A stretch of DNA of 64,000 bases from Sphingopyxis solisilvae (lineage in GTDB: Bacteria > Pseudomonadota > Alphaproteobacteria > Sphingomonadales > Sphingomonadaceae): positions 310,001 through 374,000 of the forward strand of contig NZ_JADKYM010000001.1 in the NCBI RefSeq assembly GCF_015475875.1. Direction: 5' to 3'. A program made the translations under genes and the position numbers. A model generated the notes under the pieces. That model did not search any database. It worked only from the letters and a program-made list of their open reading frames with translations, and was not told the DNA's origin. This document shows, in pieces, positions 1-8,936 of the stretch (its first letter is position 1; each line of letters opens with the position of its first letter).

Positions 1-582
1 GGGCAAAAGAATATCAAGCGGTTGCTGGCCTATTCGTCGATCAACAATGTGGGCTTCATGCTCATCGGTCTCGCCGCCGGGACCCAGGCTGGCGTCGAGG
101 CGATTCTGACCTATCTGCTGGTCTATGTGGTCACCACGATCGGAGCTTTTCTGGTCGTGCTCCGGCTGCGCGATGCCGCCGGGAACCAGATCGAGAGCAT
201 TCCGGCGCTTGCCGGTCTGTCGCAGCGCCGTCCCGGCCCCGCAGCGGCGATGGCGGTGTTCCTGTTCAGCCTTGCGGGCATCCCGCCGCTGTTTGGGTTC
301 TGGCCGAAATATCTGGTGTTCGAAGCTGCGGTGAATGCGAACCTCGTGCCCTTGGCGGTCGCGGGGATCGTCGCGTCGGTGATCGGTGCCTTTTATTACA
401 TCGCGATCATCAAAACGATGTACTTCGACGATAAATCGGAGACCGAGATTCCCGCGACGGGCGGGGCGATCGTCGAAGACGCCGTCATCACCGCCAGCGC
501 GTTGTGGCTGTCGGTTATCGGCTATCTGTTCATTCCGGTGCTGGCTGTCGTTTCGGCAAATGCCGCGGCGGTGCTGTTCTGA
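1..582 (+). CDS. nuoN: NADH-quinone oxidoreductase subunit N, C-terminal part (5' truncated)
   Basis: The window opens inside this gene; frame 1 is open from base 1 to the stop at 580-582, giving the last 193 residues. NuoN is one of the antiporter-like membrane subunits of respiratory complex I, which pumps protons across the inner membrane while oxidising NADH. The first residues (IKRLLAYSSINNVGF) match the conserved Lys-containing, broken-helix segment of NuoL/M/N subunits. A second conserved stretch, LFSLAGIPPLFGFWPK (about residues 88-103 of the fragment), is typical of NuoN. Several hydrophobic helices follow and the protein ends in a hydrophobic C-terminus. The biotin ligase gene follows with overlap, the usual arrangement after the nuo operon in sphingomonads. 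Identification is firm; the true start lies outside the window. Confidence 0.95.
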   Translation, partial: GQKNIKRLLAYSSINNVGFMLIGLAAGTQAGVEAILTYLLVYVVTTIGAFLVVLRLRDAAGNQIESIPALAGLSQRRPGPAAAMAVFLFSLAGIPPLFGFWPKYLVFEAAVNANLVPLAVAGIVASVIGAFYYIAIIKTMYFDDKSETEIPATGGAIVEDAVITASALWLSVIGYLFIPVLAVVSANAAAVLF

Positions 583-1307
583 TCCCGCTGATCGAGCGGG
601 TCCAGCAGACAGGTTCGACCAACGCCGACCTGCTGGCTCGGCTGTCCGGCGGCGAGCATGTCGGCGAGGGGCATTGGCTGGTTGCCGATCGCCAGACCGC
701 GGGGCGTGGCCGCCTCGGCCGCAACTGGAACGACGGGCAGGGCAATTTCATGGGCTCGACGGTGGTCCACCTGACCGTCGGCGATCCGCCCGCGTCGACG
801 CTCGCGCTGGTGGCAGGCGTTGCGCTCGCGAAAACGGTGGCGGCTCTGGCGCCGCAGGTGGCGACGCAGCTGAAATGGCCGAACGACTTGCTGGTCGGCA
901 GCGCGAAATGCGCCGGCATATTGATGGAGCGGGCGGGCAGTTCGGTGGTGATCGGCATCGGCGTCAATCTCGTGTCGGCGCCGCAACTGCCCGACCGTCC
1001 GACCTCCACGCTGGCTGGTGAAGGAACGCCGATCGACCGCGATCACTTTGCCCGGGCATTGGGGATCGGCATGATCGACGCGCTATGGACGTGGCGACAC
1101 GAAGGGACGGCGAGCATCGTCCGCGCCTGGTTGCCGCTGGCGCACCCGCTCGGCACACCGCTCCGCGTGTCCGAACAGGGCATCGACGGGCTGTTCGAGG
1201 GACTCGCCGACGATGGCGCGCTGCGCTTGCGCCGCGCCGATGGGGAGACCATGCTGGTTCACGCCGGCGACGTCGAATTGCGTCGCCCGGTCGGGGAGGG
1301 AAGTTAG
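504..1307 (+). CDS. birA: Biotin--[acetyl-CoA-carboxylase] ligase, no DNA-binding domain
   Basis: Biotin protein ligase activates biotin to biotinyl-AMP and attaches it to the biotin carboxyl carrier protein of acetyl-CoA carboxylase. The signature substrate-recognition stretch GSTNADLL, the biotinyl-AMP loop QTAGRGRLGR and KWPNDLL are all visible. There is no N-terminal helix-turn-helix, so this is the short class I form that does not repress biotin genes. The start is uncertain. The first standard start codon in frame is GTG 504, deep inside nuoN, but recognisable homology (LIPLIERVQQTGSTN) begins only at about 579, where the in-frame codon is CTG. Translation is probably coupled to the nuoN stop. 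The stop is immediately followed by the coaX ATG, consistent with a nuoN-birA-coaX-rnj operon. Confidence 0.88.
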   Translation: MAVGYRLSVHSGAGCRFGKCRGGAVLIPLIERVQQTGSTNADLLARLSGGEHVGEGHWLVADRQTAGRGRLGRNWNDGQGNFMGSTVVHLTVGDPPASTLALVAGVALAKTVAALAPQVATQLKWPNDLLVGSAKCAGILMERAGSSVVIGIGVNLVSAPQLPDRPTSTLAGEGTPIDRDHFARALGIGMIDALWTWRHEGTASIVRAWLPLAHPLGTPLRVSEQGIDGLFEGLADDGALRLRRADGETMLVHAGDVELRRPVGEGS

Positions 1308-2093
1308 ATGCTGCTCGCGATCGACGTCGGCAACACCAATGTGAAATTTGCGCTGTTCGAGGAAAGCGGCTTGCGCGCCCGCTGGCGGATTGCCACTGAC
1401 GACCGGCGAACCGCAGACGAATATATGGTCTGGCTCGACCAATTGCTGCGCATCGAGGGCCATGACCGCGCGCAAGTCGACGCCGTCATTATTTCGACCG
1501 TCGTCCCGCGCGCACTGCATAATCTGCAGCTGCTGGCGCATAAATATTTCGGCGTCGAAGCGCTGATCGCCGGACGCGGGACCGTCGGCTGGGGCATCGC
1601 GCTCAAGGTCGACGAGCCGCAGTCGGTCGGAGCCGACCGTGCGGTCAATGCGATTTCGGCGCAGGCGGTGGAGCCCGGTCGGGACAAGCTCGTCATCAGT
1701 TTCGGCACCGCGACGACGCTCGACCATATCGGCCCCGATGGCGCCTATCTCGGTGGCATCATCGCACCGGGCGTCAATCTGTCGCTCGAAGCGCTCGTGG
1801 CCGCGGCGGCGAAACTGCCGCGCATCGCGATCGAAGCGCCCGCGACGGCCAGCGTCATCGGCCGCACCACCGAAAGCCAGATGCTGATCGGCGTCTATTG
1901 GGGTTATGTATCGATGATGGAAGGCCTGATAAGGCGAATGAAATCCGAAATCGGCAAGCCGCTCACCGTCATCGCAACCGGCGGCCTCGCCACCTTGTTT
2001 CAGGAACAGGCGCATCTGTTCGACCGCATCGAGCCCGATTTGACGCTCAACGGGCTGATGCACCTCTATAACCAACGGAAGCAGAAAATATGA
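1308..2093 (+). CDS. coaX: Type III pantothenate kinase
   Basis: CoaX phosphorylates pantothenate to 4'-phosphopantothenate, the first step of coenzyme A synthesis, using the acetate-kinase/ASKHA fold. The N-terminal phosphate-binding motif DVGNTN (residues 6-11) is present. So are the [11 protein letters not shown] segment, the second phosphate motif FGTATTLD and the GGIIAPG segment that characterise the type III enzyme. The 261-residue length is usual for the family. The ATG directly abuts the birA stop, and the last four bases (ATGA) overlap the RNase J start, so the genes are translationally coupled. No fusion or truncation is seen. Confidence 0.95.
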   Translation: MLLAIDVGNTNVKFALFEESGLRARWRIATDDRRTADEYMVWLDQLLRIEGHDRAQVDAVIISTVVPRALHNLQLLAHKYFGVEALIAGRGTVGWGIALKVDEPQSVGADRAVNAISAQAVEPGRDKLVISFGTATTLDHIGPDGAYLGGIIAPGVNLSLEALVAAAAKLPRIAIEAPATASVIGRTTESQMLIGVYWGYVSMMEGLIRRMKSEIGKPLTVIATGGLATLFQEQAHLFDRIEPDLTLNGLMHLYNQRKQKI

Positions 2094-3724
2094 CCACTCC
2101 AGGCAAGGAGCTGCTTTTCCTCGCGCTCGGCGGCTCGGGCGAGATTGGCATGAACGCCAATTTGTACGGCTGCGACGGCAAATGGATCATGCTCGATCTG
2201 GGCGTGACCTTCGGCACGCATGATTATCCGGGCATCGACATCATCATGCCCGATCTGGAATTTATCGAGGATCGCAAAAAGGATCTGCTCGGCATCGTCC
2301 TGACCCACGGGCACGAGGATCATATCGGCGCCTTACCCTATCTTGCCGCCGACCTTGGCGTGCCGCTCTATGCCAACCGCTTCACCGCCGGACTGATCGC
2401 CAACAAGCTGGCCGAGGAAGGGCTTGAGAAGGAGGTCAAGATCAAAACCGTCGATATCGACGCGCATTTCCAGCTTGGCCCGTTCGGCATCCGCCTGATG
2501 CCGCTGGCACACTCGATCCTCGAGATGAGCGCGGCGGTGATCGACACGCCCTACGGGCGCGTATTCCACACTGGCGACTGGAAGCTCGACGCCGATCCGG
2601 TGCTCGGCACGCCCTCGAGTGCCGCTGCCTTGACCGCGATTGGCGACGAAGGCGTTGATTTCCTTGTCGGCGATTCGACCAACGCGTTCAATCCAGAGGC
2701 ATCGGGGAGCGAAGGCGATCTGTACGACGGGCTGCTGACCGCGGTCGGCAACGCCAAGGGGCGGGTGATTGTCACCACCTTTGCCTCGAACGCGGCGCGG
2801 CTCAAGACGCTGGGCCGCGTCGCTACGGCAACCGGGCGCACGCTGTGTGTCGCCGGACGCTCGCTCGACCGTATTTTGGGCGTGGCGCGGTCGGTCGGTT
2901 ATCTCAAGGACTTCCCGCCGACGGTCGATTTCGACGAAGCGATGCGCCTGCCGCGCGACAAGGTGATGGTGATCGCCACCGGCGGGCAGGGCGAACCGCG
3001 CGCGGCGCTGGCGCGGATGGCGTCGGACAGCCATCAGATCAAGCTGACGCCGGGCGATACCGTCGTCTTTTCGTCGAAGCAGATTCCGGGCAACGAGGTT
3101 GCGATCGGGCGGATCATGAACCAGCTTGCGGCGAAGGACATTCTGACCGTCACCGAGAAGCAGGCGCATATCCATGTCAGCGGCCACCCGGGGCAGCCCG
3201 AACTCGCGGCGCTCTATGGCTGGCTGCGCCCGAAGCTGGTGGTGCCGGTGCATGGCGAGATACGCCATATGCACGAACAGGCGCGTTTCGCGCTCGAACG
3301 GGGCGTTCCCGATGCGCTGATCCAGGAAAATGGCGACCTCGTCCGGCTGGCCCCCGGCCCGGCACAGATCATCGAGCGCGTCCGCGCAGGCAGGCTGATC
3401 CTCGACGGTGATGTCATCCTTCCCGCCGATGGCGAAACGATGGGCGAGCGCCGCAAGCTGGCGCTGCACGGCCATATCACCGTCGCTGTCATCTTTACGG
3501 GCCAACGCTTCAGCGACGCGGCGGTCAGCTATCGCGGCGTACCGGTCGAGGATGAGCGTGAGGCGTTCATTGACGAAATGCGCGAAGCGGCTGAGCAGGC
3601 CGCCGTCGTCCCGGCGCGCGACGAGGAAAAGCTGCGGGAGGCCATCCGGCTCGGCGTGCGCCGGGTGGCGACCGACTGGACCGGCAAGAAGCCGGTCGTC
3701 GATGTCATGCTTGTACGAATCTGA
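2090..3724 (+). CDS. rnj: Ribonuclease J
   Basis: RNase J is a metallo-beta-lactamase/beta-CASP nuclease with 5'-3' exo- and endonuclease activity, used in mRNA turnover and rRNA maturation in alphaproteobacteria. The metal site HGHEDH is at residues 73-78; other metal-lactamase motifs include HSILEMS and HTGDWKLD (about residues 145-166). The beta-CASP region contains GDSTNAF, and SSKQIPGNE and [10 protein letters not shown] follow. A C-terminal extension beyond about residue 440 matches the family's small C-terminal domain. The length (544) is typical of the alphaproteobacterial single RNase J. It begins inside the coaX stop (ATGA overlap). A short DUF1467 gene follows 14 bases downstream, probably in the same transcript. 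Confidence 0.95.
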   Translation: MTTPGKELLFLALGGSGEIGMNANLYGCDGKWIMLDLGVTFGTHDYPGIDIIMPDLEFIEDRKKDLLGIVLTHGHEDHIGALPYLAADLGVPLYANRFTAGLIANKLAEEGLEKEVKIKTVDIDAHFQLGPFGIRLMPLAHSILEMSAAVIDTPYGRVFHTGDWKLDADPVLGTPSSAAALTAIGDEGVDFLVGDSTNAFNPEASGSEGDLYDGLLTAVGNAKGRVIVTTFASNAARLKTLGRVATATGRTLCVAGRSLDRILGVARSVGYLKDFPPTVDFDEAMRLPRDKVMVIATGGQGEPRAALARMASDSHQIKLTPGDTVVFSSKQIPGNEVAIGRIMNQLAAKDILTVTEKQAHIHVSGHPGQPELAALYGWLRPKLVVPVHGEIRHMHEQARFALERGVPDALIQENGDLVRLAPGPAQIIERVRAGRLILDGDVILPADGETMGERRKLALHGHITVAVIFTGQRFSDAAVSYRGVPVEDEREAFIDEMREAAEQAAVVPARDEEKLREAIRLGVRRVATDWTGKKPVVDVMLVRI

Positions 3725-3738
3725 ACGGACGTATCGCG

Positions 3739-3999
3739 ATGAAATGGACCTCCGCCCTCGCCATCTATCTGTTGTTCCTCGCGCTCAGCGCCTTTTTCGT
3801 TCTGCCCTTTCACGGACGCAAGGCCGCCGACGACGACACGCCGTTGGTAAAGGGGCAGGATCACGGGGCGCCCGCAACCTTTCGACCGGCGCGCATATTA
3901 CTGCAAATGACGATCGTCGCGACGATCGGATTTGCAATCTATTACGCCGCTTATGTGAACGGCTGGGTGAATCCCGACGTATTGGCCGGTCGGGCATGA
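3739..3999 (+). CDS. DUF1467 family small membrane protein
   Basis: This 86-residue protein has two predicted transmembrane segments, at residues 5-24 (LAIYLLFLALSAFFVLPF core) and about 54-76. A short polar linker between them contains HGRKAADDD and APATFRP. This matches the DUF1467 family, whose members sit downstream of RNase J or complex I genes in many alphaproteobacteria and have no established function. It starts 14 bases after the rnj stop and is likely co-transcribed. The gene meets the convergent coiled-coil gene at 4024 with only about 24 bases between stops and no obvious T-rich terminator. Confidence 0.85.
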   Translation: MKWTSALAIYLLFLALSAFFVLPFHGRKAADDDTPLVKGQDHGAPATFRPARILLQMTIVATIGFAIYYAAYVNGWVNPDVLAGRA

Positions 4000-4023
4000 G
4001 CACGCGCGCGCGTCAACGATAGC

Positions 4024-6396
4024 TCAGTTCCGCAGTCGGTCGATCGCCTGCGCCAGCGCCACATACAGCTTGCCAATATCTGACGACAGCAAGGTCACGC
4101 TGATCGCCGATCCGTCGCGCGCGCCGATCAGCAGGCGCAGCATGGCTTCGAAATCGTGGATGAACTGGTTCACCGACGCGTGGAAGCCGTCGTCATTCTG
4201 GTAGAGGCGCAGGATTTCCTTGGCCTCGCCATTCTCGATCAGCTTGACCGCGCGGCGCGCGAACACGCCGCGGTCGCCCTTCAGATAGGCGTCCCATGCT
4301 GTGTCGCTGACTTCGGTCGACAGGATCTTGGTGACGTCGATCGCGGTCGATTTCAGCGCCTCGGTCAGCAGCCCGACCTGCTTGGCGAGCGAATCACGGT
4401 CGGATGCGGCGATCGCCTGTTCGGCCTCGGCAACGCGCTGTTCGACGCTGGCGCTGGTGTCCATGATCGTGATCAGCTGGCGCATCAGCCGGTCGGCTGC
4501 GCCGTTCGCCGCCGAAACGGCGCGCGCCGATGCTTCTTCGATCGCGGTCAGTTGCGCCATGATCTCGGTCTTGAACGCGGCATCGATCGCCTCTGTCGCG
4601 GTCGCCTGCATTGCTTCACGCGCCCCGGCGACCAGTTTTTCGAGTGTCTGGCGCGCTTCCTCGGCCGCGGAATCGGCAGTCGCGCGGACCTCGCCCAGCG
4701 TCGCAATCATCCGCGCGCCGCCTTGTTCGGAAAATTCGTCGGCACCGGCGCGCAGTTTTGCCAGCGCCGCTTCGGCGTCAGCCAGCGACCCGTTGATCCG
4801 GTCCGCCAACGCCCGCTGACTAGCCGCATGGTCGGCCATCTGCACTTCATTCGCCTTGAGTGTCGCCTGCACCGCGTTGACATGCGACATGGTCGATTGC
4901 GCGACGAGTTCCGACGCATCGAGCATCGGACGAAGCTGCGCCAGCGCCGTTTGCGTCGTCTTGCCGTGCGACGTCATCCGGTCGAGCGCGTGCGGCAGCG
5001 TCTCGTCAAGCTCGCGCGTCACTGCGTCGAGTGCGATCAGCAACGATTCAGCCTGCGAAATCAGCTGGTGCGAAAGGCTGTTGCCGCTTTGCACTTCGGC
5101 CATGAACGCGCCAAGCTGGGTCTTGGTATCCTCGATAGCACGCCCGATCACGCCGGTGCTTGCGCTTACGCTGACGTCGAGCACTTCCAGTTGCTGGACA
5201 ACGTCCGCGACATGCGCCGTTACCCGCGACGCCAGTACATCGCTGGCGTCGGCATGTTCGGACAATTGAATACCAAGGGCATCGCCGGCCGCACGTGCAG
5301 CGGCGAGCTTTGCGTCCATATGCGCGCCGGCCTTGTCGACGCCGTCACGAAAGTCCTGCCAAGCCTGGTCGATCCGGCTCGTCATCGCCGAAAGCGTGGA
5401 ATCCAGATCCGCGCGAATGGTCGCTCCGGCACCGGTCATTTGCGCAAGTGCGGCGCCATGTGCGTCGGTCACCGCCGACGATGCCGACACCAAGCCTTCT
5501 TCGGTCGCTTGGCTCTGCTCCTGCAAGGCCACTACTGCTTCCAACAGGCTGGCTGTCGCCGCTTCTCCGGTCCGGCTGGTCGCTGCCGCGGCTTCGCCGA
5601 GCTCGGCCAGCTTCGCCTCGAGGTTGGCGCCCTGTTGATGCGCGACCAGACCGGCCTCGCGGAAATTCACTGCAAGTCGCTGCGCGACATCGTCGATCCG
5701 CGGCAGGCCGGCGAGCAGCCCGTCCATCCGTTGAAGCGCCACGTCGCCCGACCGCGCGAGTTGGTCGTGCGCGTTCGCGATCACCGACGCGTTGCTGGCC
5801 AGTTTGTCGCTGCTTTCATTCAACCGCATCACGGTATCGAGCCCGAGCTGCTGGACGATTTTGGCTTGCTCACTGAGCTGTTTTTGCGCGTCGGCGAGAT
5901 GCAGCCCCAGCGAGTGCATCGATTGATTAAGCGCCAAATTCTCTTCGCGTAGCGCCGTCGCGACGCGGGCGAAGCGCGCCTGTTCGGAGCGACCCGAGCG
6001 CAGCAGTGCCATCCAGAGCACCGCAAGGAGCGTGAGAGGCATCGATATCATCGCGATCAATATCGGCCAATTGCCGATTGCGGGCGTCTCAATGAAGCCG
6101 TCGGTCGCCATATAAAAGGCAAACAAGGTCCAGCCGAGACCGAGCAGGGCAAACAGGGTAGGAACGCCGCGGTCGCGCCACGCCGAAGCCCGTTGCCCCG
6201 CTTCGTCCGCGTAGACGCTGACATCTTCGACCGCGTCTAGCGACGACATATCGAGCCATTCGCGTTCGACCGGTGCCGCCGCTCCGGGTGCGGGCGCCGT
6301 TTCAGGCGGCGCGACGTCGGCTTGCGCGGCGCTGTCAGCTTCCTGGATTTTGGCCGAATCCCGCCACAACCCGACGATTTTCTTGTCCCCCGTCAT
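4024..6396 (-). CDS. Two-helix membrane-anchored coiled-coil protein, TipN-like
   Basis: A 790-residue protein with three parts. A cytoplasmic Pro/Ala-rich N-terminus covers residues 1-75. Two transmembrane helices lie at about 78-97 and 110-132. A very long helical region from about 135 to the end is rich in Ala, Gln, Glu and Leu with coiled-coil character. The C-terminal 100 residues are less repetitive and look globular (KGDRGVFARRAV, IHDFEAMLR). This topology, size and alphaproteobacterial context resemble Caulobacter TipN, a new-pole landmark that organises the division axis and flagellum position; that match is by architecture only. Automatic pipelines may name such proteins ATPase or methyl-accepting protein, but no Walker motifs or MCP hairpin are apparent. 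It is divergent from the Hpt-like gene at 6465. Confidence 0.7.
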   Translation of the reverse strand: MTGDKKIVGLWRDSAKIQEADSAAQADVAPPETAPAPGAAAPVEREWLDMSSLDAVEDVSVYADEAGQRASAWRDRGVPTLFALLGLGWTLFAFYMATDGFIETPAIGNWPILIAMISMPLTLLAVLWMALLRSGRSEQARFARVATALREENLALNQSMHSLGLHLADAQKQLSEQAKIVQQLGLDTVMRLNESSDKLASNASVIANAHDQLARSGDVALQRMDGLLAGLPRIDDVAQRLAVNFREAGLVAHQQGANLEAKLAELGEAAAATSRTGEAATASLLEAVVALQEQSQATEEGLVSASSAVTDAHGAALAQMTGAGATIRADLDSTLSAMTSRIDQAWQDFRDGVDKAGAHMDAKLAAARAAGDALGIQLSEHADASDVLASRVTAHVADVVQQLEVLDVSVSASTGVIGRAIEDTKTQLGAFMAEVQSGNSLSHQLISQAESLLIALDAVTRELDETLPHALDRMTSHGKTTQTALAQLRPMLDASELVAQSTMSHVNAVQATLKANEVQMADHAASQRALADRINGSLADAEAALAKLRAGADEFSEQGGARMIATLGEVRATADSAAEEARQTLEKLVAGAREAMQATATEAIDAAFKTEIMAQLTAIEEASARAVSAANGAADRLMRQLITIMDTSASVEQRVAEAEQAIAASDRDSLAKQVGLLTEALKSTAIDVTKILSTEVSDTAWDAYLKGDRGVFARRAVKLIENGEAKEILRLYQNDDGFHASVNQFIHDFEAMLRLLIGARDGSAISVTLLSSDIGKLYVALAQAIDRLRN

Positions 6397-6464
6397 TCGG
6401 ACATCTTAGCATCAAATGGCCGTCTTGAAACGGAAACTTAACCACAAGCTGGCAAGGCTGTGGA

Positions 6465-6761
6465 ATGTCGTTCGATAGCGGCCCCCTCGATCGGTATCTC
6501 AGCGCGGCGGTCGGCGACGATCCCGCGATGGCGCTCGATCTGCGCAGCGCTTTCACGGGCAGCGCACGCGACCTTGCCGACCTCATGCGGCGCGCGCGCT
6601 GCGATGCCAATTGGGAAGTTGCGGCGCTGCGTCTAAAGGGACTTGCCGCGACATTTGGAATTGTCGCGCTGATCGAACTCGCCGAGCAGGCGATTGCCGG
6701 AGCGCCCGGTGATCCGCTCGTCCTGCGCCAGATCAACGAGGCGATCGACGGCATCGCCTGA
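6465..6761 (+). CDS. Hpt-like helical protein lacking the phospho-histidine
   Basis: This 98-residue, mostly helical protein resembles a histidine phosphotransfer (Hpt) domain. The core RLKGLAATFGIVAL (about residues 54-67) aligns with the canonical H-x-L-K-G-x-A-x-x-F motif. The position of the phosphorylated histidine is occupied by Leu (ALRLKG instead of HxLKG), so it should not relay phosphate. In related systems such domains survive as binding modules or inhibitors. The start ATG at 6465 lies 68 bases from the divergent start of the TipN-like gene, so the two probably share a promoter region. Function is unknown; the Hpt assignment rests on the one motif and the length. Confidence 0.6.
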   Translation: MSFDSGPLDRYLSAAVGDDPAMALDLRSAFTGSARDLADLMRRARCDANWEVAALRLKGLAATFGIVALIELAEQAIAGAPGDPLVLRQINEAIDGIA

Positions 6762-6920
6762 CTTCGCGTCCGGGTTCAATTCCGGTTCAGCCGCCTTCCT
6801 CCAAACCAATTATCGACGTACGCTGTCTTGCCTTGGCAACGCGACGGGTTTAGCCGCGTTATGAACGCGCGCAGTACCCCGTAGCGACGGGCGAGCTGCC
6901 GAATTCTGAGGAGAGATTTC

Positions 6921-8195
6921 ATGTTTGACCGTTTTCGCTCGATGCCCGCGACGGCGATGACCGCGGTACTTGGCTGTGCGCTGATGGCCACTGCGACGCC
7001 GGCCGCTGCGCAAAAGAAGGAAAAGCCGAAAAAGGAAGAAGCAGCCAAGGGCAAGCAATTGACGGCCAGCAAGGGCTTTGCACCCGCCCTGAAAAAGATG
7101 ACCGATGCCAAGACGGCGAACGATGCGGCCGCCCTGCAAGCCGCGCTGAGCGAGGGGCAGGGGGCGGCCTCGACGCCCGACGACAAATATCTCATCGGTT
7201 TCTACCAGCTTCAGCTCGGTATTTTGAACAAGGACCAGACGCTGCAGGCCACGGGCCTGGATGCGATGATCGAGTCGGGCCTCACCCCGCCGGAAAATGT
7301 GGGCACCTATAATTTCTATTCCGGCAATTTTGCTTATGGCGCCAAGGATTATGCCAAGGCGATCCAGCGGCTCGAGGCAGCCAAGGCGGGCGGCTCGACC
7401 GAATCGGCGCTCGCGCCGATGCTGATGGACAGCTATCTGAATGCGGGGCAGATCGATCAGGGGTGGGCGATCGCCAAGGCCGGCATCGACGCCGCGCGGG
7501 CGGCGGGCACAAAGCCGTCGGAAGAACTTTATGTTCGTCCGGCGCAAGCGTTCCAGAAGGCGAACCGGACGAACGAGATGCTCGACGTGCTGACGATGCG
7601 CGTCCAGGATTATCCCACGCCTGCGACCTGGCGAAATACGCTATATATCCTTCTGCAACAATCGGGTGGCGACAAGGATATGAACCTTGATGTGCTGCGC
7701 CTGATGCGCGCGACGAACGCCATGACGCAGCGCGCGGAGTTTCTGGAATATGCCGGTCTGGCAACCGAAGCGGGCTACCCGAGCGAGGTTGTGGCGGTTA
7801 TCAAGCAGGGGCAGAGCAGCGGCGTAATCCCGCGCAATGACACCCATTTCGGCGGCATTCTGGAATCGCAGACTCCGCGTGCGGCAAGCGATGCCGCGGC
7901 AGTGGCAGCCGATGCCGCGAAACCCGCGACGCTCGGCAATCCGCGGGCGGCGCGTGCAACTGCCGACGCCCTCGTCGGCAGCGGCGATGTCGCCAAGGCG
8001 ATTCCGCTTTACGAAGCCGCGCTTGCGGCCAGCCCCGGCGATCCGCTGATCCAGTATCGCTTGGGGGTAGCGCAGGCGCTGGCGGGCCAGACCGACGCTG
8101 CGGTCGCGAGCCTTGCCAAGGTGCAGGGCAATCGCCAGCGACTGGCCCAGCTGTGGACGGTCCGCGCCAAGGCAGGAACTGCCCCGGCCAGCTGA
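6921..8195 (+). CDS. Secreted TPR-repeat protein
   Basis: A 424-residue protein with a clear Sec signal peptide (cleavage expected after ATPAAAQ, about residue 28), then a Lys/Glu-rich linker (KKEKPKKEEAAK) and a helical body. Tetratricopeptide-like repeats are visible around residues 130-150 (YNFYSGNFAYGAKDYAKAI) and near the C-terminus (AIPLYEAALAASPGDPLIQYRLGVAQALAG). It is probably periplasmic and involved in protein-protein contacts; the partner is unknown. The ribosome-binding site GAGGAGA lies just upstream of ATG 6921. A strong hairpin terminator follows at 8221. It appears to be a single-gene unit. Confidence 0.75.
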   Translation: MFDRFRSMPATAMTAVLGCALMATATPAAAQKKEKPKKEEAAKGKQLTASKGFAPALKKMTDAKTANDAAALQAALSEGQGAASTPDDKYLIGFYQLQLGILNKDQTLQATGLDAMIESGLTPPENVGTYNFYSGNFAYGAKDYAKAIQRLEAAKAGGSTESALAPMLMDSYLNAGQIDQGWAIAKAGIDAARAAGTKPSEELYVRPAQAFQKANRTNEMLDVLTMRVQDYPTPATWRNTLYILLQQSGGDKDMNLDVLRLMRATNAMTQRAEFLEYAGLATEAGYPSEVVAVIKQGQSSGVIPRNDTHFGGILESQTPRAASDAAAVAADAAKPATLGNPRAARATADALVGSGDVAKAIPLYEAALAASPGDPLIQYRLGVAQALAGQTDAAVASLAKVQGNRQRLAQLWTVRAKAGTAPAS

Positions 8196-8220
8196 TTCGC
8201 GACGGGATAGCCGAAGGAAT

Positions 8221-8262
8221 GGGGGCGGTGTTCGATCGCGAACGCCGCCCCCATTCATTTTT
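8221..8262 (+). terminator. Rho-independent terminator of the TPR gene
   Basis: A nearly perfect hairpin (8221-8252) has arms GGGGGCGGTGTTCG and CGAACGCCGCCCCC around an ATCG loop, with one G-T wobble. It is followed by T-rich sequence (ATTCATTTTTTTG). It lies 26 bases after the TPR gene stop and before the convergent Lrp gene stop. Confidence 0.8.
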
Positions 8263-8278
8263 TGCCGCTTTTTTGCGA

Positions 8279-8752
8279 TCAGCCTTCGACCGGGATCCCG
8301 GCCAGCTGCTTGGCGGTGCGGATCGTCAACGATGTTTTGACGCTGGTTACATTCGGGGCCGATGTCAGATGGGCAGTCAAAAACGACTGAAAACTCTGAA
8401 GATCCCGTGCCACCACCTTCAGCAGAAAATCGATCTCGCCGTTGAGCATGTAACATTCGCGAACCTCGGCCAGTCCGCCGACATAGTCTTCGAATGCCTT
8501 GAGGTCGGCTTCCGCCTGGCTGCGTAGGCTCACCATCGCAAAAACCGTTATGCCATAGCCAAGTTTCGCCGGGTCGAGGTCGGCATGATAGGAGCGTATG
8601 ACGCCTGCCTCCTCAAGCGCCCGGACCCGGCGCAGGCATGGCGGCGCTGTCAGCCCAACCATCTGAGCCAGTTCGACGTTGGTCATCCGACCGTTTTTTT
8701 GCAGCTCTGCCAGTATCTGGAGGTCGATCTGATCGAATTTCTGACTCGCCAT
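8279..8752 (-). CDS. Lrp/AsnC family transcriptional regulator
   Basis: This 157-residue protein has an N-terminal winged helix-turn-helix (residues 5-55, with LQILAELQKNGRMTNVELA and the recognition segment PPCLRRVRALEEAGVI). A C-terminal RAM effector domain follows (GYGITVFAMVSL, EVRECYMLNGEIDFLLKV). This is the standard Lrp/AsnC layout: octameric feast/famine regulators that sense amino acids. The amino acid and targets cannot be read from the sequence. It is monocistronic, its stop meets the TPR-gene terminator, and 184 bases of non-coding sequence separate its start from the divergent histidine-kinase gene, which could be a regulated neighbour. Confidence 0.9.
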   Translation of the reverse strand: MASQKFDQIDLQILAELQKNGRMTNVELAQMVGLTAPPCLRRVRALEEAGVIRSYHADLDPAKLGYGITVFAMVSLRSQAEADLKAFEDYVGGLAEVRECYMLNGEIDFLLKVVARDLQSFQSFLTAHLTSAPNVTSVKTSLTIRTAKQLAGIPVEG

Positions 8753-8936
8753 CGTTGAAACATCCGCTTTCCCAAACTGCGATCACCATAATATTATTTC
8801 AGCCGATTGCAATTGTCCCACAATGTGACGTGGCCAGCGAACCCACTTTCATGACCGGCGGATTCACGCTAGCCGGTAAACATACAGTAACCAACGACAG
8901 AGGGTGTGGGGCGGGTTTTGCGTGACTGGTGACTCG
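8753..8936. promoter_or_regulatory. Divergent intergenic region, Lrp regulator / histidine kinase
   Basis: This 184-base spacer between two divergent starts is more AT-rich than its surroundings, especially around 8785-8820 (CACCATAATATTATTTCAGCC), and includes the palindrome AATATT. It probably holds both promoters and a possible Lrp autoregulatory site. No confident -35/-10 pair could be fixed. Confidence 0.4.

Noticed and set aside
4156..5952. A 598-codon open frame opposite the coiled-coil gene
   Set aside because: Its translation is rich in Arg, Gly and His without domain features, typical of the shadow strand of a GC-rich gene, while the minus-strand frame has clear membrane helices and coiled coil.
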